A stretch of 51,388 nucleotides of DNA from Arthrobacter bambusae (GCF_022606295.1 NZ_JAHHZS010000031.1:1-51388); one strand, 5' to 3'. Shown: positions 7,589 to 16,733, numbered from the stretch's first letter. Made by a program: numbers and translations. The notes: a model not told the origin generated them from the letters alone.

Positions 7589-9331
7589 ATGATAGGCTCG
7601 AATTCCGTGGTGCAGCGATCAAATTCCCGTGTAAATTCCCGGTTTCCGGGCTCGTCCAAGACGACCAAACACATCTTTGTCACTGGCGGTGTGGCGTCCT
7701 CGCTCGGTAAGGGACTGACGGCTTCGAGCCTCGGCCACCTGCTGCGGGCACGCGGTTTGTCTGTAACTATGCAGAAGCTCGATCCCTATCTCAACGTGGA
7801 TCCGGGCACGATGAACCCCTTCCAGCACGGCGAAGTCTTCGTCACTGACGACGGCGCCGAAACCGACCTCGACATCGGACACTACGAGCGCTTCCTCGAT
7901 GAGAACCTCGAGGGTTCGGCCAACGTCACAACCGGCCAGATCTACTCGACGGTTATCGCCAAGGAAAGGCGTGGTGAGTACCTCGGCGACACCGTCCAGG
8001 TCATCCCGCACATCACGGATGAGATCAAGCGCCGCATGCGCCTCCCCGCTGAGGGCAAGAACGCTCCTGACGTCATCATCACCGAAATCGGCGGCACCGT
8101 TGGCGACATCGAGTCGCAGCCTTTCCTCGAGTCCGCACGCCAGGTCCGCCAGGACATCGGCCGGAACAACGTCTTTTTCCTGCACGTCTCGTTGGTGCCC
8201 TACATCGGCCCCTCGCAGGAACTGAAGACCAAACCAACACAGCACTCTGTTGCCGCGCTGCGTTCGCTCGGCATCCAGCCGGAAGCGATCGTCATCCGCT
8301 CGGACCGCGAAGTGCCCGACGCCATGCGCGAGAAGATCGGCCGCATGTGCGACGTCGATATTGACGCAGTGATCAACGCCGCCGATGCTCCCAGCATCTA
8401 CGACATCCCGAAGACGCTGCACTCCCAAGGCCTTGACTCCTACGTCGTCCGAGCCCTGGACCTCCCGTTCAAGGACGTCGACTGGACCAGCTGGGACAAG
8501 CTCCTCGAAGCTGTCCACAACCCCAAGCACAACGTTGAAATTGCGCTGGTGGGCAAGTACATCGACCTCCCGGACGCTTACTTGTCCGTGACCGAGGCCT
8601 TGCGTGCCGGTGGTTTTGCGAACGAAACCAAGGTCAAGATCCGGTGGGTCCCGTCCGACGAGTGTGAAACCCTCGAAGGCGCCACGAAGTCCTTGGCAGG
8701 CGTCGACGCTATTTGTGTTCCCGGCGGCTTCGGCATCCGTGGCCTGGAGGGCAAGCTCGGCGCGCTCAAGTTTGCCCGCGAGACGAAGCTTCCCGTGCTG
8801 GGCCTGTGCCTCGGCCTTCAGTGCATGGTCATCGAGTACGCCCGCAATGTGGTCGGCCTCGAGGGGGCGTCCTCCAGCGAGTTCGAACCCGACTCCAAGT
8901 ACCCGGTCATCGCCACGATGGAAGAACAACTGGACATCGTGGACGGAAAGGGCGACCTTGGCGGCACGATGCGCCTGGGCCTCTACGAAGCCACGTTGGA
9001 TGAAGGCTCCGTGGTCGCAGAGACCTACGGTGCCACGACGGTCAGCGAGCGTCACCGCCACCGCTACGAGGTCAACAACAAGTACCGCGAGCAGATTGCG
9101 GCCGAGGGGCTCGTGTTTTCCGGAACGTCCCCCGACGGCAAGCTGGTCGAGTTCGTGGAACTGCCGCGCGAAGTACACCCGTACTACGTGGCAACGCAGG
9201 CCCACCCCGAGCTCAGCTCCCGCCCCACGCGCCCCCACCCGCTGTTTGCCGGCCTCGTGAAGGCTGCGCTGGAGCGTCAGGCGGGCGTGGACGCCGGAGC
9301 AAAGTCGGCCCGCAAGGTAGCTGCAAAGTAA
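7589..9331 (+). CDS. pyrG: CTP synthase
   Basis: 580 aa. It converts UTP to CTP with glutamine as amino donor. The N-terminal amidoligase domain begins KHIFVTGGVASSLGKGLTA (P-loop). The C-terminal class I glutaminase has Cys407 in GLCLGLQCM, and His539 and Glu541 in QAHPE. GGAGG at 7576-7580 lies eight bases before the ATG at 7589, so the frame opening further upstream (7514) is not used; a short Ser/Arg-rich lead of about 25 residues precedes the core. No clear CTP-sensing leader is recognised in the 211 bases before the gene. Confidence 0.96.
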   Translation: MIGSNSVVQRSNSRVNSRFPGSSKTTKHIFVTGGVASSLGKGLTASSLGHLLRARGLSVTMQKLDPYLNVDPGTMNPFQHGEVFVTDDGAETDLDIGHYERFLDENLEGSANVTTGQIYSTVIAKERRGEYLGDTVQVIPHITDEIKRRMRLPAEGKNAPDVIITEIGGTVGDIESQPFLESARQVRQDIGRNNVFFLHVSLVPYIGPSQELKTKPTQHSVAALRSLGIQPEAIVIRSDREVPDAMREKIGRMCDVDIDAVINAADAPSIYDIPKTLHSQGLDSYVVRALDLPFKDVDWTSWDKLLEAVHNPKHNVEIALVGKYIDLPDAYLSVTEALRAGGFANETKVKIRWVPSDECETLEGATKSLAGVDAICVPGGFGIRGLEGKLGALKFARETKLPVLGLCLGLQCMVIEYARNVVGLEGASSSEFEPDSKYPVIATMEEQLDIVDGKGDLGGTMRLGLYEATLDEGSVVAETYGATTVSERHRHRYEVNNKYREQIAAEGLVFSGTSPDGKLVEFVELPREVHPYYVATQAHPELSSRPTRPHPLFAGLVKAALERQAGVDAGAKSARKVAAK

Positions 9332-9358
9332 TCGCTCACACAAACGAAGGACGGCGCG

Positions 9359-10021
9359 ATGCCCGGTTTTCCTGAAACCCCCAGCACTTTTCGGAAGGTT
9401 TCGGACATGCCGAGCCCGCGCCGTCTTTTGTCGTCCAGCAAGGTCTATAAAGGCCGGATCTGGGACGTCGTCAGTGACGCGTTCGAACTGGGCGAAGACA
9501 CCGGCACTTTGATCCGCGACTACATCGACCACCCCGGTGCTGTTGCGGTGCTGCCGATGAATGTCGACGGCGAAATCCTGTTGCTCAAGCAATACCGCCA
9601 TCCCGTGGGCATGGACCTGTGGGAGATTCCCGCCGGGCTTCTTGACGTGGCCGGCGAAGACTTCGTCGTCGGTGCAGCCCGGGAGCTCGCGGAAGAGGCC
9701 GATCTTACTGCGGCCACGTGGAATGTCCTCGCGGACTTCTTCAACTCGCCCGGCTCCTCGAGCGAGGCGATTCGCATCTATTTGGCACGCGGTTTGGGAA
9801 GCGTTCCCGAGGCGGAACGGCACGTCCGCACGGATGAAGAAGCCGAAATCGAGCTCGTGTGGGTGACACTCGACGAAGCCGTTTCAGCGGTGCTCGAAGG
9901 CCGGCTGCACAACCCGTCCGCCGTCGTCGGGATCCTCGCGGCCGCCGCCGCGCGCGCGGACGGCTTCAGGAACCTGCGCCCCGCCAATGCTCCCTGGCCC
10001 GCCCACCCGAGCCAGCGCTGA
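9359..10021 (+). CDS. NUDIX hydrolase, ADP-ribose pyrophosphatase type
   Basis: 220 aa. The NUDIX box starts at Gly93 (GLLDVAGE) and continues through ARELAEEADL, matching G-x5-E-x7-REUxEExGU apart from the final Gly. IRDYIDHPGAVAVLPM before the box and the downstream proline-rich stretch are typical of ADP-ribose pyrophosphatases, which split ADP-ribose to AMP and ribose 5-phosphate. GAAGGA at 9346-9351 supports the ATG at 9359. It sits between pyrG and xerD, as Rv1700 does in M. tuberculosis. The substrate is inferred from family only. Confidence 0.9.
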   Translation: MPGFPETPSTFRKVSDMPSPRRLLSSSKVYKGRIWDVVSDAFELGEDTGTLIRDYIDHPGAVAVLPMNVDGEILLLKQYRHPVGMDLWEIPAGLLDVAGEDFVVGAARELAEEADLTAATWNVLADFFNSPGSSSEAIRIYLARGLGSVPEAERHVRTDEEAEIELVWVTLDEAVSAVLEGRLHNPSAVVGILAAAAARADGFRNLRPANAPWPAHPSQR

Positions 10022-10023
10022 CC

Positions 10024-10986
10024 GTGCCCCAGCTCGCGGAGACCCCTGTCCAGACCGCCATTGACCGGGCCGTCACGGATTACCTGCAACACCTCGGCGT
10101 GGAACGTGGCCTTGCCAGCAACACCTTGTCCGCTTACCGCCGGGACTTGTCCCGCTATTCGAACTTCCTGGCCGCGTCCGGCGTGGACAAACCGGGCAAC
10201 ATCTCCCGCCACGATGTCACGGCCTTTGTCCAGGCACTGTCCGACGGCTCGGATGGTGGCGCCCCCCTCGGGGTCCGCTCAGCTGCACGCACCGTGGTCG
10301 CCGTCCGGGGGCTCCACAAGTTTTGGGCCCTGGAGGGCACGACGACGGCCGATCCGGCGAGCGATGTCCACCCGCCCATGCCCGGCAAGCGGCTGCCGAA
10401 GGCCATCAGCGTCGGCGAAGTGACCCGGATCCTCGAGGCTGCGGGCGCCGATACCGCCACCGGATTGCGGGACCGGGCCCTGTTGGAGTTCCTCTATTCC
10501 ACGGGCGCCCGCATCAGCGAAGCGGTGGGGCTCGACGTCGACGATGTCTCCCTCGAAGCGGAATCCGATGGCCCCGCGATCGTCAGGCTCTTCGGAAAAG
10601 GTTCCAAGGAGCGCCTGGTGCCGCTGGGGTCCTATGGTGCCCGCGCCGTCGGGTCCTACGTGGTTCGCGGACGGCCGGCGCTGGCCGCGAAAGGCAAAGG
10701 CACTCCGGCGCTCTTCCTGAATGCCCGCGGAGGCCGGATCAGCCGGCAGAGCGCCTGGACCATTCTCAAGACAGCGGCGGAGAAGGCAAACATCACCAAG
10801 GATGTCTCGCCGCACACCCTCCGGCATTCGTTCGCCACGCATCTCCTGGAGGGCGGCGCCGATGTCCGGGTGGTGCAGGAGCTCCTGGGCCACGCCTCGG
10901 TGACCACCACGCAGGTGTACACCTTGGTCACCGCCGACACTTTGCGCGAAGTGTACGCCGCTGCGCATCCGCGGGCGCTCGGCTGA
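10024..10986 (+). CDS. xerD: Tyrosine recombinase XerD
   Basis: 320 aa from the GTG two bases after the NUDIX stop; the longer frame before it overlaps the NUDIX gene. The N-terminal SAM-like core-binding domain spans about 15-105. Catalytic residues are Arg163 (TGARISE), Lys near 191 (GKGSKERLVPLG), His264 and Arg267 (HTLRH), His290 (LGHAS) and the nucleophile Tyr299. The complete pentad and the housekeeping position argue for the chromosome dimer resolvase XerD rather than a phage integrase. In mycobacteria xerD, parA, scpA and scpB are near neighbours; here a metabolic block of about 9 kb separates them. Confidence 0.94.
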   Translation: MPQLAETPVQTAIDRAVTDYLQHLGVERGLASNTLSAYRRDLSRYSNFLAASGVDKPGNISRHDVTAFVQALSDGSDGGAPLGVRSAARTVVAVRGLHKFWALEGTTTADPASDVHPPMPGKRLPKAISVGEVTRILEAAGADTATGLRDRALLEFLYSTGARISEAVGLDVDDVSLEAESDGPAIVRLFGKGSKERLVPLGSYGARAVGSYVVRGRPALAAKGKGTPALFLNARGGRISRQSAWTILKTAAEKANITKDVSPHTLRHSFATHLLEGGADVRVVQELLGHASVTTTQVYTLVTADTLREVYAAAHPRALG

Positions 10987-11020
10987 GCGTCGCCCTGAAC
11001 CCGATGCGGGGCTGCAGGGT

Positions 11021-11026
11021 TAGGCT
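11021..11026 (+). promoter_or_regulatory. -10-like hexamer for leaderless transcription
   Basis: TAGGCT lies exactly six bases before the ATG at 11033 and no Shine-Dalgarno sequence is present. Confidence 0.45.
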
Positions 11027-11032
11027 TGGTCA

Positions 11033-11536
11033 ATGACCGCAGCCCACGTCACCCTGTGCTTCCTGCTCCGCGACGGCAACGCTGGACAGGAGGTGCTCCT
11101 GGGCCGGAAAAAGACCGGCTTCGGCACCGGAAAGGTCGTGGGTGTCGGCGGACACGTGGAGGCCGGAGAGACGGCGGCCCAAGCCGTATGCCGGGAAGTC
11201 CACGAAGAGATCTTCGTCCACCTGGAAGAAGAGGACCTTATCCCCGCGGGCACTGTGGATTTCGTCTTCCCCGCCAAGCCCGAATGGAACATGTTCACCA
11301 CGGTGTATCTGACCGGGCAATGGACCGGCGAACCCGCCGAAAGCGATGAAATAGCGCCACAGTGGTATCGGGTGGAGGGACTCCCAGTCGAACAGATGTG
11401 GGCCGACGCCGAACACTGGCTGCCGGCCATGATTTCCGGCCAACGCATCGCCGTTGAAGTCGTGCTTGCCCATGACAATGAAAGCGTCGCCGAAGTCCAC
11501 ACGGCCGAGTGGCTGGATTCGGGAGCCGCGCGCTGA
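11033..11536 (+). CDS. MutT-type NUDIX hydrolase
   Basis: 167 aa. The NUDIX box begins at Gly40 (GHVEAGETAAQAVCREVHEE). The N-terminal LLGRKKTGFGTGKVVGVGG resembles MTH1/MutT-type enzymes that remove 8-oxo-dGTP or related oxidised nucleotides from the pool; the exact substrate cannot be read from sequence. It is a monocistronic + strand gene facing prpC, separated by a hairpin terminator. The start appears leaderless (TAGGCT six bases upstream). Confidence 0.88.
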   Translation: MTAAHVTLCFLLRDGNAGQEVLLGRKKTGFGTGKVVGVGGHVEAGETAAQAVCREVHEEIFVHLEEEDLIPAGTVDFVFPAKPEWNMFTTVYLTGQWTGEPAESDEIAPQWYRVEGLPVEQMWADAEHWLPAMISGQRIAVEVVLAHDNESVAEVHTAEWLDSGAAR

Positions 11537-11555
11537 CTTCCTGGCAGAAACCAGA

Positions 11556-11598
11556 ACGACGCCGGGCCGGCCCCCTGAGGTGACCGGCCCGACGTCGT
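11556..11598. terminator. Bidirectional hairpin between mutT-like gene and prpC
   Basis: Arms at 11556-11570 (ACGACGCCGGGCCGG) and 11584-11598 pair over 15 positions with one mismatch. There is no clear T-run on the + strand. It separates two convergent genes. Confidence 0.65.
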
Positions 11599-11610
11599 AC
11601 GTTCAGAAAA

Positions 11611-12750
11611 TTACGGCAGGTGCCGTTCGTCGACGCCGTTGTATTCGCTGAGCGGACGGATCAGGGAGTTCGATCCGAGTTGCTCCATGACGTGTGCGGT
11701 CCAGCCGGTGATCCGGCTGGCGACGAACAGCGGGGTGAAGGTCGGGGTGTCGAAGCCCATGAGGTGGTAGGTCGGTCCGGCGGGGTAGTCGAGGTTGGGC
11801 TTGATCGCCTTGGCCTCGTCCATGGCCTGCTCGAGGCCGTTGTAGAGCCCAAGGATTTCCGGCCGGCCGTAGTGGGCGATCATCTTGTCCAGTGCGGCCT
11901 TCATGGTGGGAACCCTGGAGTCGCCGTGCTTGTAGACGCGGTGCCCGAATCCCATGACCTTCTTCTTCTGCGCAAGGGCGTGTTCCATCCAGGTCTTTGC
12001 CCGGCTGGCGGCCTCATCCAGCGATTCCTCGGTGCGGATGCCGATTTCCTCGAAGGTGTGCATGACGGCCTCGTTGGCGCCGCCGTGCAACGGACCCTTG
12101 AGGGCGCCGATCGCCGCGGTGACCGCGGAGTGGAGATCCGAGAGCGTGGAGGTGACAACGCGGGCCGTGAAGGTGGACGCGTTGAAGGAGTGCTCGGCGT
12201 AAAGGATCATCGAGACGTTGAACGCCTTCACGACCTCGTCCACGGGATCCTCGCCGAAGGTCATCCACAGGAAGTTCGCGGAGAATCCGAGGTCCTCGCG
12301 AGGATCCACCACTCCCTGGCCGCGCCGGCGTCGCTGGTCGTAGGCGACCACCGCAGGCATCGCGGCGAACAAGTCGATTGCCTTGGTCATGTTGGCCTCG
12401 GGCGTGGAATCCTCGGCCAGGGGGTGCCGTGCTCCCAGCACCGAAGCCGCCGTCCGGCACACATCCATGGGATGGGCAGTCGTCGGCAGAGCATCGATGA
12501 CCTGCTTCACCACGGGGTCAAGGGCGCGGCCCGCGCGCTCGCGGGCTGTGAACTCTGCGAGCTCCTCCGGCGTGGGCAACTCGCCGTTCCACAGCAGGAA
12601 GGCAACTTCTTCGAAGCTGCACTTGGCGGCGAGTTCCTGCACGGGATAGCCGCGGTACAGCAGCGAGTTGGTGTCCGGATTGACTTTGGAGATCGCGGTG
12701 TAGTCAACCACGACGCCGGCCAGGCCCTTCTTGATCTCAACAGCTACCAT
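11611..12750 (-). CDS. prpC: 2-methylcitrate synthase
   Basis: 379 aa, citrate synthase fold. The conserved catalytic segments are GPLHGGANEAVM, GFGHRVYKHGDSR and the C-terminal ASRITGWTAHVMEQ. The short length and placement after prpD and prpB identify it as the methylcitrate synthase of propionate breakdown, which condenses propionyl-CoA with oxaloacetate; weak citrate synthase activity is common in the family. AAGGAG precedes the ATG. A 70-base gap separates it from prpB, so it is probably the last cistron of gntR-prpD-prpB-prpC. Confidence 0.93.
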   Translation of the reverse strand: MVAVEIKKGLAGVVVDYTAISKVNPDTNSLLYRGYPVQELAAKCSFEEVAFLLWNGELPTPEELAEFTARERAGRALDPVVKQVIDALPTTAHPMDVCRTAASVLGARHPLAEDSTPEANMTKAIDLFAAMPAVVAYDQRRRRGQGVVDPREDLGFSANFLWMTFGEDPVDEVVKAFNVSMILYAEHSFNASTFTARVVTSTLSDLHSAVTAAIGALKGPLHGGANEAVMHTFEEIGIRTEESLDEAASRAKTWMEHALAQKKKVMGFGHRVYKHGDSRVPTMKAALDKMIAHYGRPEILGLYNGLEQAMDEAKAIKPNLDYPAGPTYHLMGFDTPTFTPLFVASRITGWTAHVMEQLGSNSLIRPLSEYNGVDERHLP

Positions 12751-12820
12751 GCTGTTCTCCTTCGTTCATCGGCAAGCACTCCGGAATAGCCGGAGCGCCT
12801 GCATCCCTTGGTTGATCCAG

Positions 12821-13729
12821 TTACCGGCTGAGCCCAGGAACCTGGAAGTTGAAAACGCTCGTGTCGAAGTGGTTGTAAGCCTCGTAGTCCACGAGGTCAT
12901 AGAGCCGCGCACGGGTGAGCATGTTCTCCACCTGCGCCTCCTGCGTTCCTGTGGCCTTGATCGTTTCCAGCGTACGCTCTGCAGCCCCCATGGCAATGCG
13001 GAGCAGGGTGACCGGGTAGATCACCATGTTCACGCCCACGCCTTGGAGCTGTTCCACGGTGAAGAGCTCGCTCTTGCCGAACTCGGTCATGTTGGCCAGG
13101 ATCGGCACGTCCACTGCATCACGGATGGCTTGGAACTCGCTGAGATCCTTCATGGCTTCGGGGAAGATCGCGTCGGCGCCGGCGTCGACGAGCGCCCGGG
13201 CGCGTTCCTGGGCTGCCTCGATCCCGTCGACGGCGCGGATATCGGTCCGGGCCATGATGAGGAAGTTCGCATCGCGCCTGGCGTCGGCTGCCGCACGGAT
13301 GCGCTTGGCGGCGGTGTCGACGTCGACGACGTTCTTGCCGTCAAGGTGCCCGCAGCGCTTCGGGTTGAACTGGTCCTCGATGTGGCAACCGGCCAGTCCG
13401 GCGTTCTCAAGCTCCTGGATGGTGCGGGCCACGTTCATCGGTTCGCCGAATCCGGTGTCCGCGTCCACCAGGCACGGGAGATCGGTCATGCGGGCGATCT
13501 GCCCTGCACGGGTGGCGACCTCGGTAAGTGTCGTGAGTCCGATGTCCGGCAGGCCGAGGTCGTTGGCGAGGACGGCACCGGAGATGTAGACGCCGGGGAA
13601 GCCCTTCTCCTCGATCAGCCGTGCCGAGAGCGGGTTGAACGCGCCTGGGAACTGGTGGACGGTCCCTGAGTTCAGCAGCTCCCGCAGGGCGAGCCGCTTC
13701 TGCTCAGGCGTGGTCTTGGAGTACAACAT
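12821..13729 (-). CDS. prpB: Methylisocitrate lyase
   Basis: 302 aa, isocitrate lyase/PEP mutase superfamily. It has the signature KRCGH with the catalytic cysteine, DADTGFG near the metal site and HIEDQ. It splits 2-methylisocitrate into pyruvate and succinate, the last step of the 2-methylcitrate cycle. Its ATG directly abuts the TAG stop of prpD (TAGATG across the junction), which indicates tight translational coupling. Confidence 0.95.
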   Translation of the reverse strand: MLYSKTTPEQKRLALRELLNSGTVHQFPGAFNPLSARLIEEKGFPGVYISGAVLANDLGLPDIGLTTLTEVATRAGQIARMTDLPCLVDADTGFGEPMNVARTIQELENAGLAGCHIEDQFNPKRCGHLDGKNVVDVDTAAKRIRAAADARRDANFLIMARTDIRAVDGIEAAQERARALVDAGADAIFPEAMKDLSEFQAIRDAVDVPILANMTEFGKSELFTVEQLQGVGVNMVIYPVTLLRIAMGAAERTLETIKATGTQEAQVENMLTRARLYDLVDYEAYNHFDTSVFNFQVPGLSR

Positions 13730-15250
13730 CTAGAACAACCCCTTCGGTGCGGCAGCGAGGTCGATGACGCCGGGAGCAGCGGTGATGTTCAGCTGGTCCA
13801 GCTCGCCCGGGCCGAGCTCAGGGAGGCGCTCGACGGCGGTGAGGAACCTTTCGATCTCGGCCTCCTCGACCAAACCGGCAGCAAGGGTGCGGAACTTGTT
13901 CACGTACTGTTCGCGGGCGAACGGCCGGGCGCCGAGCGGGTGGGCGTCGGCCACGGCGATCGATTCGGTGATGACGGTGCCGTCGTTGAGGGTGATTTCG
14001 ACGGTGCCGCCGAAGGCCTTCTCCGCGATGTCCAGGGAGTGGTAGCGGCGGGTCCATTCCGGGTCCTCGACGGTGGTGACCTTGTGCCAGAGTTCCACGG
14101 TGTCCGCCCGTCCTGCGCGTTCCGGGCTGTAGGAGTCGACGTGGTGCCAGGAACCGTCCTGCAGGGCGACGGTGAAGATGTACGGGATGGAGTGGTCCAG
14201 CGTCTCGCGTGAAGCGGTGGGCGAGTACTTCTGGGGGTCGTTGGCGCCGGAGCCGATCACGTAGTGGGTGTGGTGGCTCGTCTTGATCAGGACGGACTTC
14301 ACGTTGGCCGGGTCCGTGGCCTCCGGGTGCTCCTTGTTCAGCTTGCGGGCGAGGTCGATCCAGGCCTGGGCCTGGTATTCGGCGGAGTGTTCCTTGGTGT
14401 AGGTGTCAAGGATCGCGCGCTTGGCTTCCCCGGCCTCGGGGAGCGGGACCTCGTAGGAGGCATCCGGGCCGTCGAGCATCCAGGCGATGACGCCGTCTTC
14501 GCCTTCGTAGATCGGTACGGGGGAGGTCTGGCCGCGCATGGAGCGGTCCACGGCTTCGACGGCCATTTTGCCGGCGAACGCGGGGGCGTGGGCCTTCCAG
14601 GTGGAGATTTCGCCCTTGCGGGACTGGCGCGTGGCGGTGGTGGTGTGCAGGGCCTGGCCGACGGACTGGAAGATCGTCTCGACGTCGAGGCCCAGGAGGG
14701 TGCCGATACCGGCGGCGGCGGACGGGCCGAGGTGCGCTACGTGGTCGATCTTGTGTTTGTGCAGGCAGATGGCCTTGACCAGGTTCACCTGGATTTCGTA
14801 GCCCGTGGCGATGCCGCGGATCAGGTCCTTGCCGCCCGCGCCGACGTGCTGCGCCACGGCGAGGATCGGGGGAATGTTGTCGCCGGGGTGGGAGTAGTCC
14901 GCGGCCAGGAACGTGTCGTGGTAGTCGAGTTCGCGCACGGCGACGCCGTTGGCCCAGGCGGCCCACTCGGGGGAGACCTTGTCGCTGATGCCGAAGACGG
15001 ACGAGCCCTTGCCGTTGGTGGTCGGCGCGTGGGTCAAAGCCTGAGCCCGGGCGGCGACGATCGGGGCACGGTTCAAGGATGCGATGGCGACGGAGGCGTT
15101 GTCGATGATCCGGTTGATGATCATGTCGGTGACCTCGGGAGTCACCTCGACGGGGTCGGCGGCGACGGTGGCGATCTTGTGCGCCAGTTGCTCCTCGCGG
15201 GCGAGGTTTTCTTCGCTCTTATAGACGCGGACGTGGTTGTTCTTCACCAT
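13730..15250 (-). CDS. prpD: 2-methylcitrate dehydratase, MmgE/PrpD family
   Basis: 506 aa, full length for PrpD. The N-terminal all-helical part carries the typical GVAVRELDYHDTFL and HPGDNIPPILAVAQ motifs; the C-terminal half has DHSIPY and the PLGARPFAREQYVNKF segment. It is an iron-sulphur-independent dehydratase in the methylcitrate cycle. AAGGAG overlaps the gntR stop codon and lies just before the ATG, eight bases after gntR ends, so it is co-transcribed with the regulator. Confidence 0.94.
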   Translation of the reverse strand: MVKNNHVRVYKSEENLAREEQLAHKIATVAADPVEVTPEVTDMIINRIIDNASVAIASLNRAPIVAARAQALTHAPTTNGKGSSVFGISDKVSPEWAAWANGVAVRELDYHDTFLAADYSHPGDNIPPILAVAQHVGAGGKDLIRGIATGYEIQVNLVKAICLHKHKIDHVAHLGPSAAAGIGTLLGLDVETIFQSVGQALHTTTATRQSRKGEISTWKAHAPAFAGKMAVEAVDRSMRGQTSPVPIYEGEDGVIAWMLDGPDASYEVPLPEAGEAKRAILDTYTKEHSAEYQAQAWIDLARKLNKEHPEATDPANVKSVLIKTSHHTHYVIGSGANDPQKYSPTASRETLDHSIPYIFTVALQDGSWHHVDSYSPERAGRADTVELWHKVTTVEDPEWTRRYHSLDIAEKAFGGTVEITLNDGTVITESIAVADAHPLGARPFAREQYVNKFRTLAAGLVEEAEIERFLTAVERLPELGPGELDQLNITAAPGVIDLAAAPKGLF

Positions 15251-15258
15251 GGTGCTCC

Positions 15259-15900
15259 TTAGTGAGGTGTGTGGGTGGCTTTGACGTGGGAGAGACTGCG
15301 GTGCAGATGAAGGGTGGTGGCGGCTTCGGCGAGCCGGGGGTTGCCTGCCGCGATGGCTTCGGCGATCGCGGCATGCTCAGCCGCGGCGGCATGGAGGCGT
15401 TCGGCGTCGTCGGCCGCGAGGCGGCGGACCCGCACGAGGTGGACGCGCAAGCTGCGCATGGCCTGGGCGAGGTAGGAATTGGAGATGGCTTCGTCGATCG
15501 CGTCGTCGAGCCGTCCCACCAGGGCGTAGTAGTCGTGCCGTGCAGGATCGCTGTCGTTGAGCATCTCGGGCGCCCGGAGGAGCTCGGCGTGCAGCTGCTC
15601 GAACACCGCATGTTCGCCTCGCTTCGCGGCGAGGGCTGCGGCTTTGCCTTCCAGGGTTTCGCGCAGCTCGAACAGTTCGTCGATGTCGTCCAGCGAGATG
15701 TCGGTGACGACGACGCCGCGGCCGCCTGCCGCCGTCGTCAGCCCTTCCGCGCTGAGCCGGCTCAGCGCCTCCCGGACCGGTGTGCGGGACACGCCCAAAC
15801 GTTCGGATTGTTCCACTTCCGCGAGGACCGTTCCGGGTGCCAGACGCCACTCAATGATGTCTTCGCGCAGGGCCGCATAGGCTTTGTCGCTGGCACGCAT
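15259..15900 (-). CDS. GntR-family regulator (FadR/FCD type), predicted prp operon regulator
   Basis: 213 aa. The N-terminal winged helix spans about 5-75 (YAALREDIIEWRLAPGT, SRTPVREALSRLSAEGL) and an all-helical FCD ligand-binding domain follows. GAAGGAGG precedes the ATG. It is the first gene of gntR-prpD-prpB-prpC, and two TGTATACA palindromes lie in its promoter, the kind of site FadR-type GntR proteins bind. It therefore probably represses its own operon and is relieved by a cycle intermediate such as 2-methylcitrate; the ligand is a guess. Confidence 0.9.
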   Translation of the reverse strand: MRASDKAYAALREDIIEWRLAPGTVLAEVEQSERLGVSRTPVREALSRLSAEGLTTAAGGRGVVVTDISLDDIDELFELRETLEGKAAALAAKRGEHAVFEQLHAELLRAPEMLNDSDPARHDYYALVGRLDDAIDEAISNSYLAQAMRSLRVHLVRVRRLAADDAERLHAAAAEHAAIAEAIAAGNPRLAEAATTLHLHRSLSHVKATHTPH

Positions 15901-15930
15901 GGACCCTCCTTCGCTGGGTGGACGTCCTCA

Positions 15931-15940
15931 GTGTATACAC
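15931..15940. promoter_or_regulatory. GntR operator, copy 1
   Basis: Perfect 10-bp palindrome GTGTATACAC between the predicted -10 and the gntR start. It matches the TGTATACA pattern expected for FadR-type regulators. Confidence 0.7.
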
Positions 15941-15952
15941 AAATGGCCATCA

Positions 15953-15958
15953 AGCCTA
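15953..15958 (-). promoter_or_regulatory. Predicted -10 of the gntR-prpDBC promoter
   Basis: TAGGCT on the - strand, between the two TGTATACA palindromes. No strong -35 is seen; TTGGCC lies 19 bases upstream. Confidence 0.4.
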
Positions 15959-15993
15959 GCTTTTCTTGAGAATGCCCGGCCAATGACCCACCT

Positions 15994-16003
15994 ATGTATA
16001 CAC
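15994..16003. promoter_or_regulatory. GntR operator, copy 2
   Basis: Second TGTATACA (15995-16002), centred 63 bp from copy 1, six helical turns. Both copies lie upstream of gntR, and the sites flank the predicted -10. Confidence 0.65.
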
Positions 16004-16019
16004 CCAGATGAATTGTGGG

Positions 16020-16733
16020 CTAACCCCGGTTCCAGCGGTACTCGTTCTCCGGCCGCCCCGGAGTGCCGTATCGAGCATTCCGGGTGACCATTCCGGCGTC
16101 GGCCAGGTACTCGAGATAGCGGCGTACGGTGACCCGGGACATCCCCAGGGCGACGGTTGCCTCGCTCGCGGACACCGGCCGGCCAAGGCTGGCCAGGAGG
16201 TCTTTGACGGACTCCAGGCTATGGGCGGAGAGGCCCTTGGGCAGCGGGACTTCGGAGGGGGCGCGGAGACTCGCGAACGCCTGGTCCACATCGCTTTGGG
16301 ACGCACCGCTCGCCCGCGCGCCCGACGCCGGTGCGGCGAGTTGCTCACGGAAGGCGCGGTAGCTGGCGAGCTTGTCCGCGAATGTCGCGAACGTGAAGGG
16401 CTTGATGAGGTACTGCACCACGCCGATCGACACCGCACTGCGGACAATGTTCACTTCCCTGACGGCGGTGATGGCGATGATGTCCGCAAGCAGTCCCGAA
16501 GCACGCATCCGGCGGGCAACGTCCAGTCCGTGAAGATCCGGCAGGTTCATGTCCAGCAGGACGAGGTCCACCGGTTGCCCGGCAACAGCGAACTCGTTGA
16601 GCAGCCGCAGGGCCGATTGTCCGTCAGGGGCCGTTCCCGCAACGGTGAAGCCGTCGATTCGGCCGACGTAGACGCCATGGGCATCGGCGGCGATGGGTTC
16701 GTCCTCGACAACGAGGACGCGGATCTCGGTCAT
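16020..16733 (-). CDS. Response regulator, CitB/DctR family
   Basis: 237 aa. The receiver domain has acidic residues E10-D11-E12 and the phospho-acceptor Asp61 (VLLDMNLPD), with the conserved Lys in LIKPF near 114. The C-terminal part (about 165-235) is a helix-turn-helix of the CitB/DcuR type (SASEATVALGMSRVTVRRYLEYLADAGMV). It overlaps the histidine kinase gene by 4 bases, so they form one operon. The divergent dctA gene is its likely target. Confidence 0.92.
   Translation of the reverse strand: MTEIRVLVVEDEPIAADAHGVYVGRIDGFTVAGTAPDGQSALRLLNEFAVAGQPVDLVLLDMNLPDLHGLDVARRMRASGLLADIIAITAVREVNIVRSAVSIGVVQYLIKPFTFATFADKLASYRAFREQLAAPASGARASGASQSDVDQAFASLRAPSEVPLPKGLSAHSLESVKDLLASLGRPVSASEATVALGMSRVTVRRYLEYLADAGMVTRNARYGTPGRPENEYRWNRG

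Noticed and set aside
10024..10986. Phage integrase marking an integrated element
   Set aside because: Sequence and synteny (after the NUDIX gene, near parA-scpAB) fit the housekeeping recombinase XerD; no att sites or phage genes are seen.
14264..15262. + strand frame of 332 aa over prpD
   Set aside because: Antisense shadow in GC-rich DNA; prpD on the other strand has full family motifs.
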